Positions 11,095 through 21,597 of a DNA stretch of 64,000 bases are shown here, one piece after another. How positions within the stretch are numbered: the first letter of the stretch is position 1; each line of letters begins with the position of its first letter. Source of the DNA: Poa pratensis (lineage: Eukaryota; Streptophyta; Magnoliopsida; Poales; Poaceae); assembly GCA_947311845.1 (NCBI GenBank), contig CAMZMU010000062.1, forward strand, positions 51,953,365-52,017,364. The letters run 5' to 3'. A program made the position numbers and the translations under genes. The notes below the pieces were generated by a model, which did no database searches, had not been told where the DNA came from, and saw nothing but the letters and a program-made list of their open reading frames with translations.

Positions 11095-12497
11095 GGCTCT
11101 GTTCAACAATGACACCACCCTCGATGGCTAGCGGCGGCCAAGCAATGGTAACCTCAGACTTTAGGGGGATGTTTTGATTGAGGCGATGACGCAAAACTCA
11201 AGAAATGATGTGGCGATGACAAAGTTGTAATAGCAAGATAAGGAGAAGTACGACCGGCGAAGGTGGATGACGAGGCGAGAGAGAGGAGTAAGGGAGAAGA
11301 GAGTGATCGAAAAAAGGCAAGGTGGGCGACGAGGTTGGTGCGACAATGAAGTTGAAAATTTGTCTTCTAAATCAATAGGCCGAAGGATCACTCTCGAGTA
11401 GCTTCTAAAGAAAACATACATGATATACAAAAAACACACATAATTCTCTCTACATTGATTAATCTAGATCCCTAAATTAGTGCCGAGAAACAAACAAACA
11501 AAGAAGACAATGGATTACTTGTTTTAAGAAAACCGTAGAATAACACATATGATGTAAATGTGAAGGAATATGCTAGTATGACGAAAATAAAGTAGCTCTC
11601 GAGAAGGGAGATGAGCACCATATTTCGTGAGGATGGGGACGCTGCAGGATGGTTACCATCAGAAGATGAGCGTGGAAGATGAGGAAGATGCAAACCCATC
11701 ACTTTTCTTCGCTAATTAGCCGTGAACATGAGAGTAATAAGATGTGGTGGTCTAGCAGGTAAAGAGGGGAATCCATTATTGCAGTGATGTGCTAGGGATA
11801 AGAGGCCTATAGAAGAAGATTAGAACGTAAGGCCCTACTAGAATGTATAATGTGAAAGGATGACATGGCCACGAAATACAAACACTTGATTATGGCTTCA
11901 CTTTTTGTTAGCAAGAGACAACCATTCAGTAAAAGAAAATTTAGAGCCCCAGGAAAGAATGAAATTTGTGCCCCGTGTATTTGCATCTACTTACAACTTT
12001 TGGTGGGGAACCTACATTTTCTGAATTTTGTTTGACATTTCGATATAAATGGATTCGTGTGAAACACAGTTCTTCTTTCACTACACACTGTTTACATTCT
12101 TATTTTTTATTCATATAAAAGATCATGTATTTACTGGAGCACGAATTTCAGGTTGATTGACGATCACTGGTTTTATGTGTACCACCGCCACTGACTCGGC
12201 AGTGAGAGTGACACATCTACCTCCAGCTGTGCACACATTCCGGTAGACTGCGCGCGTGTGATCTCCTTTCTTCCTCCTAAAAAAAGCAAGCTCGATCTCC
12301 TTTCTTCCTCCTGGAAAAGAAAATACTCCTCCGGCGCCGACCGCCGACACACACACACACAAAGACAGCGTAGCACGACAGTGCCACTCCACCGCATTCC
12401 CCTCTCCTCTCTTTCTCGCCCCCACGCCAACCCAAACATCTCACCCACCACCGCAGTCAGTCTCACTCCAAATCTCGCAGCAGCCCCAGATCCAGCC
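11095..12497. other. Intergenic region upstream of the fucosyltransferase-like gene
   Basis: No convincing gene is present. Small open frames on the minus strand have low-complexity Ser/Phe-rich products and no recognisable motif. A TATAAAAG-like string near 12113-12120 and a (CA)n run near 12349-12361 lie upstream of the next start. The last 250 bases, CT-rich with TCCTCC runs, look like a 5' UTR. Confidence 0.5.
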
Positions 12498-14258
12498 ATG
12501 TCGTCCTCCGACCAGGACGACAACCACCACGGCGAGGACTCCCCCCTCTACCGCAACTCAGACGACTCCCCTCGCCGCCGCTCCTCCTCCTCCGGCCCGT
12601 CGTCCTCGGTCGGGAGGTGCCCGTCTCGCAGTCGTCATCAAGGCGCCAGCAACGTGTGCTTCTCCTTCTTCGTGCTCGCCGTCCTCGTCGTCACCGTCGT
12701 CGCCGTCACCTACCAGCCGCCCGACCCCTGGTTCCAGTCCTCCGCCGCCATCACCACCTCCCTCTCCCGGGTCCTCCCCAACTCCACCTTCCTCCAGCCC
12801 GACGACTCGCTCCTCCCCACCGGCGAGGACTTCCCCTCCCCCTCCTCCGCCCCGGGCGCCGCCGCCGCCGCGCAGCGGGACGCCGACGACCAGGCCGACT
12901 CCGCCGCGCCAGCGGTAACGCCACGGCGGGGACATGCGACCCGGACGCGCCGCTCAACTGCTCCGACCCGCGCGTCCTCGCCGCCGTCAAGGCGTTCAAT
13001 GCCAAGGCCTTCTTCAGGAAGTCCATCGTGTTCCTCAGCTACGAGGCGCCGGTACCAGGCACCAAGCCGGGAGAGTGCGACGTCGCCTGGCGGTTCAGGA
13101 ACCGGCGGGAGAAGTCGTGGCGCCGGTACAGGGACTATCGCCGCTTCGAGCTTACCGCCGGCGACGGATGCGCTCTTGATATCACCAAGGTCGGCAAGTT
13201 CAGGTCGGGGAAGAATGCCGCTCGCCGGCCGCGCGGGAAGGGTCCTAAGAGCCCGCGTGTCGCAGCGCCACCTGTGGATGCGGAGATCAACGACACGATC
13301 CCATTGTTGGATCAGAGGCAGAGTTCAGGAAAGGCAAGTACTTGTACTACATGAGAGGCGGCGACCATTGCAAGAGCATGAACCAGTTCATATGGAGCTT
13401 CCTCTGTGGCCTCGGTGAGGCCAAGTTCCTGAACCGGACGTTCGTGATGGACTTGAACATGTGCTTGTCTGGGGCTCACACGGAGGATGGCAAGGATGTG
13501 GATGGCAAAGATTTCAGGTTCTACTTCGATTTTGAGCACCTCAAGGAGTCGGTGCCTCTGGTGGAAGAAGCGGATTTTTTGAAGGATTGGCACAGCTGGG
13601 ACAAGAAGAAGGGTCCAGGTCGGATCTCGGTACGGAAGGTACCATCATACAAGGTGACTCCCATGCAACTTAAGAGGGACAAGAGCAACATCATTTGGAG
13701 GCAGTTCGATGGGAAGGAGCCTGAGAACTACTGGTACAGGGTTTGCGAGGGCCGAGCTGCCAAAGTCATCCAGAGGCCTTGGTATGCTATTTGGAAGTCC
13801 AAGAGCTGATGAACATTGTAACTGAGATCGCAGGCAGGTTGGATTGGGATTACGATGGTCTGCATGTGATCCGGGGGTGGAAGGCACAAAATAAGAAGAT
13901 GTATCCAAACTTGGATGCCGACACGTCGCCTGATGCGATTGTAAATAAGGTCACCAAGCTTATTAAGGAGTGGAGGAACCTCTACATTGCGACCAATGAG
14001 CCGTTTTATTACTACTTTGATAAGCTCAGGTCACACTACCATGTGCATTTGCTTGATGACTATAAGGAGCTATGGTCGAATACGAGTGAATGGTACAACG
14101 AGACGACAACGATCACTGGTGGGAAGCCAGTGCCATTCGATGAGTACATGAAGGTGATTGTGGACACAGAGGTATTCTATAGATCAAAGGCAAAGGTGGA
14201 AACATTCAACAACCTGACAAGAGATTGCAAAGACGGAATCAACACATGCAACTTGTGA
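12498..14258 (+). pseudogene. Plant O-fucosyltransferase-like gene with three one-base frame breaks
   Basis: This is a single-exon gene. The start at 12498 (MSSSDQDDNHHGEDSPLYRN) gives a Ser/Arg-rich cytosolic tail, one transmembrane segment (VCFSFFVLAVLVVTVVAVTY, about residues 54-73) and a lumenal stem. This is a type II Golgi topology. The catalytic-type region includes KGKYLYYMRGGDHCKSMNQF, WSFLCGLGEAKFLNRTFVMD, FYFDFEHLKESVP, WRQFDGKEPENYWYRVCEG and LYIATNEPFYYYFDKLRSHY, ending NLTRDCKDGINTCNL. These blocks match a plant family annotated as O-fucosyltransferase-like; the substrate is unknown. The frame steps back by one base near 12915, 13320 and 13805, always as if one base were missing. 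Length 1761+3 then gives exactly 588 codons. There are no other lesions, so recent decay or consensus error are both possible. Confidence 0.85.
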
Positions 14259-16409
14259 CATATAAGTTCATGGTGTGATTACTATCGGTGTCCATATACT
14301 CTCCCACTGGCTGGCGCATTGGAGCTCATGGAAACTCCATCCAGGGTCTGTCATTAGGCATGCCATCTAGACACATCTTGTCATGGCATGCTCAATTGAT
14401 CACACACAGGTTCATCTGAATTATGCGCCTTCCGTTCTTTTTGTATAATTCACTGTGCTCAAACCTCAAAGATCTGAATAGTTACTTCTTAGTGGCCCTT
14501 TTGTAGTACCTCTGCTCTCTAAGTCCTCATGAGTTAGCTTGGGGACTTCTCTCCATTTCTTGTCTGTTCCCATATGTGTGTTGCTAAATGTTCTTGTGTT
14601 AGAAACGAACTTTCAGTGAACTTACACATTTACTGTCAGAACAGAGGACACTAACATAAGTAGCACTTACCTAACTACTTTGAATATCCTTTGGAAACTG
14701 TATACTGTCGAATTGTGTTTTTCCTTTGTGTTCATGGTAACATGCTGGAAGCTATGGCGTACCAGCAATCTTCTATTGCAATTGTCAATTGCAAAGTGTT
14801 AGATAATGGAAATTCATGCAACGTAGACTAGAGAGAGAGAGAGGAGACCAGGTCAATGTGGTCACAGCTGGTAGTTACACTAATAGTTTGATCAGTTGTC
14901 AGCTTCAGTGTGTTATCATCTCTTTGAGCGGCCGCCCTGCAACTCTGCAAGGAATGTCTCATTTGGTTGTTCTTAGTAGACTTGAAGCTATTGCATATAT
15001 AAAGACCTTCACTAAAACAGCCTCTACGGTTAGTTTTGTTTTGTTTCAGGCTGCTGGCTGACCTTATCTGTGTTTGACGAATATGTAATGATGGTTATGA
15101 TTAACTTATAATGTGTTTGGTTCAAACTCTATTGTTAAGTTACCATACTGAATTTCTGAAACATTAGATGTAGGTGGCAATTCACTGCAGAATGTTAGAG
15201 ATAAGAGAAAGCAAACACGAATTTGGATACAAGAGATAAGTATTTCTCATGTCTAAAATCACGAATTTGGTCGGCGAATACAACACTTCAGGTCCTGGAC
15301 TACTGGATACTTGGAGAACCATGGACTGCGATGTGCTTACGTTCGAGTGACGAGTAGGGAGTCAAGTGAGATCCCACTTATGTCCTACTGCTAAGTCATT
15401 TAAAGATTTCTAGTTTAAATTTGTTGCTCAAAATTTGGACCAGGGACCCTGGATGAGTTAGATGTGGGATATAAGTGAGTTCTCACTTGCATCCCTATGA
15501 GTAGCGGATTTTTTTCGTGACATTGCATAAGTTTGGATCCTGTCAGAGTTTGCTACACCGTGTCACTTGGCAGACAATTCAGAACTACATATGTTGTCAA
15601 GATTTTCAATGAATATGAAATTACAAAATATTGTCGAAATGGCAGTGAATAGTTGATAAAAGCATATGTGTATCATTTGTGGAGGAGACTTGTACATGCT
15701 TTTCTCCTGGAGCATCAATCAAATAGAAAGCTTCCAGTGATTGCCTCATTTCAAGTATGTCCCCTGCAGAAGCTACTAAGTGGGAAGCCAGTTCGGCTGT
15801 GTAATTGAATATTATGTTCATCACTTCTCTGAACTGATTGTATTGGATGCAACTTCAAGTAACCAAGGATGTTGCATCGACAATGAGAGGACCTACGTCA
15901 TCTTTCTAGGCAGAAACTATCAATAGGCCTTTTGTGTGGAACATATAGCAGCATGTGGGATGTGCCACACGAACACCGTGATAGTTTAGACCAAAAGCAT
16001 GTCGGGTTTTACTAGTAAAAGGGGGGAAATACGGCATGATAGTCTTAAAACATTAACATTGATGCATCTTGTAGCGAGGGATTTTTTCCCTAGTACTTTA
16101 CCAATGTATATCATCTATCTTATCATCTACCTGACACTTGATCTTACCATATTTCATGTCTTCGCAAAAGAAACTTGTTTCATGTTCCACATACACGGAG
16201 TTGTAGCCATGCTCTGGGCACATTTTTTTTTATACAAAAATGTAAATTACAATAACTTTTGAGGCAAAAATCCCGAAAGATCGAGACATGAAAACAAAAG
16301 GAGGAGGTAGTGAATATGAATTTACAAAAATTACTTCTGCATAAAACAGATAAACAAATGCTTCAAAGAATCTATTAATTATTCTGGAGGAATTAGCATA
16401 GAAACTATT
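14259..16409. other. 3' UTR and gene-free sequence
   Basis: The 3' UTR of the fucosyltransferase-like gene probably fills the first few hundred bases. The rest is AT-rich, with a (GA)n run near 14829 and no open frame with recognisable motifs. An imperfect repeat of 'gatgtgggatataagtgag..ctcac' type sequence occurs near 15360-15500. Confidence 0.5.
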
Positions 16410-19400
16410 GTGAGTATACATTCTTGGATTTCATCAAGACAGTATGGCCCTTAGGCTCTAATTTGAATGTTTTCGGGGGAATATTTTCAATGTATTTTCA
16501 ATACCGAAGGTGAATACTCCACCCCACTATAGAGCATTCCCCTCTTCATTCCAGTAAAATTGATGATCAGTAAAATTGATGATCGAGAGAATATGTTAGG
16601 TACGCTATTATTTGGGCACGGAGCACCTATCAATCATTTGGGCGTGAATCACATACCCAAATATCATGATGTGGAAGAAGATTATCACTGTGAAGACAAG
16701 AAGATGAAGGCAACGTGGAGGCTGCACATATATCTCTCCAAAAGCCTACAAGACCTAGAAAATAGGTTCATGATTTCCATGATGAAAGAAGAGGTGAATT
16801 TGTAAGGGAGACACTCGTGAAGTCTCATCTCCTGCCTATAAATAGAGGCTCACCAGGAAACCACCGACATCTGAGCGGAGAGCCAGTGCGAGTCAGCAAG
16901 CAAACTCGTTGCTCTGTAGTAGTACCTCTCCTCCCACTGTAATAAAATCCATTGTACACGAGAAGTGTAAGAGTGAAGATAGTACTCCCTCCGTATCAAA
17001 ATATAAGTCACTCTACCTACTTACCAAACATATGTATCTAGACATGAACGTAGTTTGATACGGAGGGAGTCGTAAGGTAATATCCTTTTTCTCTATGTAA
17101 ACCCTTCGGGGTTTCCCAAAAGAAAAGTCGTATGGAAAATATATTGTGCAAATGAAGTAGTTTGTTTTCCCCTCGGCCGTTTTAGCATGTGTATATGGGG
17201 TTGGGTTCTTATGCTAGGGACCCTATAGGAGAAACCTATGTGTGTAGTTCTCTGTTAAGCTATGTGGTGTGCAAATGAGAACTTTGTAGACGTATAGAAG
17301 TGTTCCCTCTGGGTGGAACTACCTCGAAAGACGATAAGAAATAAAATAGAACATATAATGGCTTAATTTCTTATACCTCAATATTCTCTGATATTGGTAT
17401 CTTTGTGTCCATCATGTTGAAATATTGTGCGAGACTATTTAGAATGGATATCATATAAAAAATGTCAAGTATACATTCTTGGGTTTCATCAAGAACAATA
17501 TGGCCCTTAGGCTTGAATTTGAATGTATTCCGGGGAAATATTTTCAGTGTATTTTCCATACCGAAGGTGAATACTTCCACCCCACTTGGGAGCATTCCCC
17601 TCTTCATTCCTGTAAAATTGATGGTCAAGAGAATATGCCGGGCAAACAATAATTTTCGCACAGAGGAACTATACTAGAATATTGACATTACTATCAATCA
17701 TTTGGGCGTGGAGGACATATCTGAATTCAAAATAACAATAATAATAATAATATTGAAAAAAGTCAACACCGGCATGCATGTAAGCAGCCAAATGTATTAG
17801 CTCTTTTGGTTCGGTGTAGGCAAGAAAAGGGAAGCCAAAGAAACAAAAAGAGAATGTCACGTTATCTCATTTTGGTAAAAAGTTGTCCAAAGCACAATCA
17901 TGATGTGGAAGAAGATTGCAACTGTGAAGACAAGAAGATGAAGGCAACGTGGAGATTGCACATATATCTCTCCGATAGTTCTTTCTTCGTGGAAATTATG
18001 AACCTATTTTTATGTCCTGTAGGCTTTTGAAAACTTCATGGTCACATGTTGGAGACATATATGTGCAGCCTTCACGTTGCTTTTATCTTCTTCTCTTCAC
18101 AATGGCAATCTTCTTCCACATCATGATTGTGCCTTGGACACCTTTTTCCCAAAATGGGATAATGTGTCCTTCTGTTTCCATTCCTTTGGCTTCCCCATTC
18201 TTGCCTACACCGAACCAAAAGAGGTGGTACATTTGGTTGCTTACATGAATGCCGATGTTGACTTTTTTTTGGCAAAATTTATTTTGAAAACTTGTATGTC
18301 CTTCACGCCCAAATGATTAATAGTAATATCAATATTCTGGGTCCTTCGCACCCAAAATTATTTAACTGACTTACTATCTAGATCATAAATTTTACAGGAA
18401 TGAAGAGGGGAATGCTCCCCACTGGGGTGGAAGTATTCACCTTCAGTATTGAAAAGACACTAAATTGTTTCCCCCGAATAGGCGAATTCATTCAAATTTA
18501 AACCTAAGGGACATATTGTCCTTGATGAAATCCAAGAACGTATACTCGACAATTTTTGGTTCCAATACAACAATAAGAGAAAAGACAAAGGTTATATGAT
18601 ATCCATCTGAATAATCTTGCAGACTATTCTAACATGATGAACAAAAAGATACCAATATGAGGGAATATTGAGGTACAAGAAATTAAGCCATTATATGTTC
18701 TATTTCATTTCTTATCGTCTTCCCAGGCAGTTTCACCTAGAGGGAAAACTTTTTTAGGGCTACAAGGTTCTCATTTGAACGCCACACGGTGCTTAACAGA
18801 GAACTACACGCAGAGGTTTCTCCTATAGGATACCTAGCATAAGAACCCAACCCATACAAACATGCTAACAAGACCGAGGGAAAAATAAAACTACTTCATT
18901 TCCACAATATAATTCCCATACGGCTTTCCCTTTCGGGAACCCTCGAAGTGTTTACACAGATAAAAAGGAATTACCTTACTACTAGCTTCACTCTTACAAC
19001 TTCTCAAGTACAATGGATTTTATTATAGGGGGAGGGAAGGTACTACTACTACTGAGCATCGAATTTTCTTGTTGAGTCGTATTGGCTCTCTTGGTGGTTT
19101 TCTGGTGAGACTCTATTTATAGGAAAGAGATGAGCCTTCACAAGTGTCTTCCTTAATAATTCACCTCTTCTTTTTTCATGGAAATCATAAACCTAGTTTC
19201 TAGGCCTTGTAGGCTTTTATATACTTCATGATCACATGTTGGGGAGATATATGTGTAGACTCCATGTTGCCTTCATCTTCTTATCTTCACGATGGCAATC
19301 TTCTTCCACATCATGACTGTGTACAAAATTTTCCCAAAATGGGATAATGTGCCCTTCTCTTGTCGTTCCTTTGGCTTTCCCATGCTTGCCTACACCAAAC

Positions 19401-19700
19401 CTAAAGAGCTGATACATTTGGTGCTTACATGCATGCCAATGTTGACTTCTTAAAAAAAATCAGGTATGTCCTCCGCGCCCAAATGATTGATAGTAATGTA
19501 AATATTCTGGTATAGGTCCTGCACGCCAAAATAATTGTTTACCTGATATATTCTTTGGATCATAATTTTATATGAATGAAGTGGGGAATGCTCCCCACTG
19601 GGTGAAAGTTTTCACCTTCGGACTGAATACAATGAAATTCAAATTCAAGCCTACGGGCCATATTGTCCTTGATGAAATCCAGGAATGTAGGCTCGACAGT
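16410..19700. repeat. Giant imperfect palindrome of an LTR-like repeat family
   Basis: The left arm (16410 to about 18005) recurs inverted in the right arm (about 18015 to 19700). Examples are TTCATCAAGAACAATATGGC at 17486 against its complement near 18505-18535, the block at 17888-17980 against 18050-18150, and 17200-17290 against 18760-18870. The outer blocks at 16418-16545 match 19560-19700 inverted. Each arm contains an LTR-like promoter signature: CCTATAAATAGAGGC at about 16836 on plus, and its counterpart TCTATTTATAGG near 19110 on minus. AATAAA-containing sequence follows in each. No protein is encoded. I do not recognise the family. Confidence 0.75.
16985..17069. mobile_element. Stowaway-type MITE (85 bp) in the left arm of the palindrome
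   Basis: The element starts CTCCCTCCGTATCAAAATAT and ends with the inverse (TTTGATACGGAGGGAG). A TA dinucleotide lies on the left, degenerate on the right (TC). It is absent from the matching position of the right arm, so it inserted after the palindrome formed. Confidence 0.85.
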
Positions 19701-20200
19701 TTTTGGTTCTGATACAAAAATAAGAGAGAAGACAAAGGTTATATGCTATCCATTCTAAAACAGCCTTGCATAATATTTCAACACGATGAACAAAAAGATA
19801 CCCACGTTAGGGAATATTGAGGTACAAGAAAGTAAGCCATCATATGTTATTAATACCTTCTCTTGCGAAGAACGAGCAAATATAGCAGTAAATAATAACA
19901 ACCATGAACTACAAAGGATAAAGACAAAGACAAACAAATGTAACTCTAATTTCATATGTACATTTAGTATGTACGACCCACTTTTCATCCAAATATATTT
20001 TGTTATATTTTCTTCACAAAAAGACAAATGTTGAAAGAAATAATGAGTTATTTTTTGCCCTCTTATATTCATTAAATTTTGTGATTTTTGTGTAGCCTAC
20101 AATAGAAAGTATTATCTAGCAAAACTCTGCATATATATAGACAACATGTGTATGTCCACGTCATTTTTTTAAACTTTATTTTTTTATTTTTTAATGAGGT
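19701..20200. other. AT-rich sequence between the palindrome and the next transposon
   Basis: No coding or structural signal was found apart from short A/T runs. Confidence 0.45.
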
Positions 20201-20202
20201 AA

Positions 20203-21448
20203 TAGCACTGGCGGTACAAATACTTGTGCACCACGTTCAAATTCATACAACTAGTTGAAATTTGGGGTGGAGTGGTACAGAAACTTGCGGTGCGGTGCAA
20301 AGCTGGTACAAAATAAATCTGGCGCTGACACTTCGCCATGTTGTTATTGCAAAAACATCCCTACATGCATATTTTAACTTAGTGGCACCTTACATGCGGG
20401 TCCGACGTATCAGCGCTGAAGAAACAACAATTTTTTTTCTGGAGTCGACCAGTTTAGCTGCAGGAACCTGTACCACGCGCTCAACTAATAACTCACACAA
20501 GTTCGTCCACCGGCAAACTATTACGTGGGCTGTAAGCTACAGACCGGGGGGTAGCTCTGAATTCTCTAATCGTTCCCAAACTACTAGTTGATATATAATT
20601 TTTTTCAATTTGAGTTGGATGGGTGGTTGGGGAGGGGGGGGGGGGGGGGGGTGCAGTGGCCCCCTGACTTGAGCATAGCTCCGCCTATGGTAGACGTATC
20701 GTAGGGTGCTGGACGCTGCATCATGTTGAGCAGCGGCGTGTAGAGGTCGATGTACTTGAGCACTAAGCTCGGAAGCTCCGCTGCGTCTGGTTGTAGAGGA
20801 AGGCACACTCCCAAGTCGCCCCCCCCCCCCCCCAATGGTCCACTGGCGATGAAGATGTTTAGCCGCAGCCTGCCCATGCCGTACAAATTTTGCCCAAATC
20901 AAGGTAGGGCGGCTGCCCTAACTTGCCCTAAGGGGCCTCGGCCTGTACATGTTTGACCTTGATGAAGCTTGTGCCCCACTAAACAATGTATTCCCCCGCA
21001 AAAAAAAGTACTCGATGTAGGACTCGAGGTCATAATCTCGCCGGAACGGCATGGTGAAACATCCGTTTGTTCAACACGATGTCCAGCTGGTGTCCATGGC
21101 GAGAAACATTATAATAAGTGACTAGTCTAATATTTAGCACGAATATGTGTGAGCAGTTGTGGTTAGCGCACGGAGTAGTGCTTTTGAAGTCGTTTGGTCG
21201 ACTCCAAATAATACTGAAATCTTAGTTATTATTTATTAAACCACTGACAGATCGGACCCGCACATAAGGCAACATTAAATGTCATGTGTGCTAAAATACA
21301 AACATGTATGGATGTTTTTGCAAAAAACAACATTGCCTTGTGTCAGCACCAAATTCATTTTGTACCAGTTTTGCATCCTAATTTTTAACTACTAGTTGTA
21401 TGATGAATTTGAACGTGTTGTGCAAGTATTTGTACCAGCAGTGTTATT
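20203..21448. mobile_element. DNA transposon with long terminal inverted repeats
   Basis: About 270 bases at 20203-20475 return inverted at about 21165-21448. For example GTAATAGCACTGGCGGTACA at the left faces TTTGTACCAGCAGTGTTATT at the right. The about 690 base centre holds a long G run (about 20632-20650), a C run (about 20819-20834) and GC-rich sequence. On the minus strand the centre has open stretches such as LVLKYIDLYTPLLNMM and MPFRRDYDLESYIEYF, which may be captured gene pieces. No transposase or clean target duplication is visible. It could be a MULE-like or a CACTG-ended element. Confidence 0.6.
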
Positions 21449-21547
21449 ACTTTTTTTCCGACGTGGTTATTAAATTTTTCTTAATATACCGAGATCAGTG
21501 GAGCTCGAGCCAAAACGCCTGACTCGCGTGTAATTGCAAATATTGTA

Positions 21548-21597
21548 CTCCCTCCGTTCCAAATTAGATGATCTGTCGTTAGATTTACATCGGAGGG
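21548..21597. mobile_element. Stowaway-type MITE remnant (about 50 bp)
   Basis: CTCCCTCCGTTCCAAATTAG at the left and a short ATCGGAGGG at the right look like an internally deleted Stowaway element. It lies 120 bases before the helicase start codon, within its promoter or 5' UTR. Confidence 0.6.

Noticed and set aside
12258..12497. In-frame upstream ATG at 12258 extending the fucosyltransferase-like protein by 80 codons
   Set aside because: The added stretch is a CT- and CA-repeat 5' UTR with low-complexity translation. The ATG at 12498 has a Ser/Arg-rich N-terminus and membrane anchor typical of the family.
20632..20834. The G and C runs as assembly padding
   Set aside because: They are embedded in continuous sequence that recurs in the same layout at 43204, so they look like real repeat ends, though run lengths may be inaccurate.
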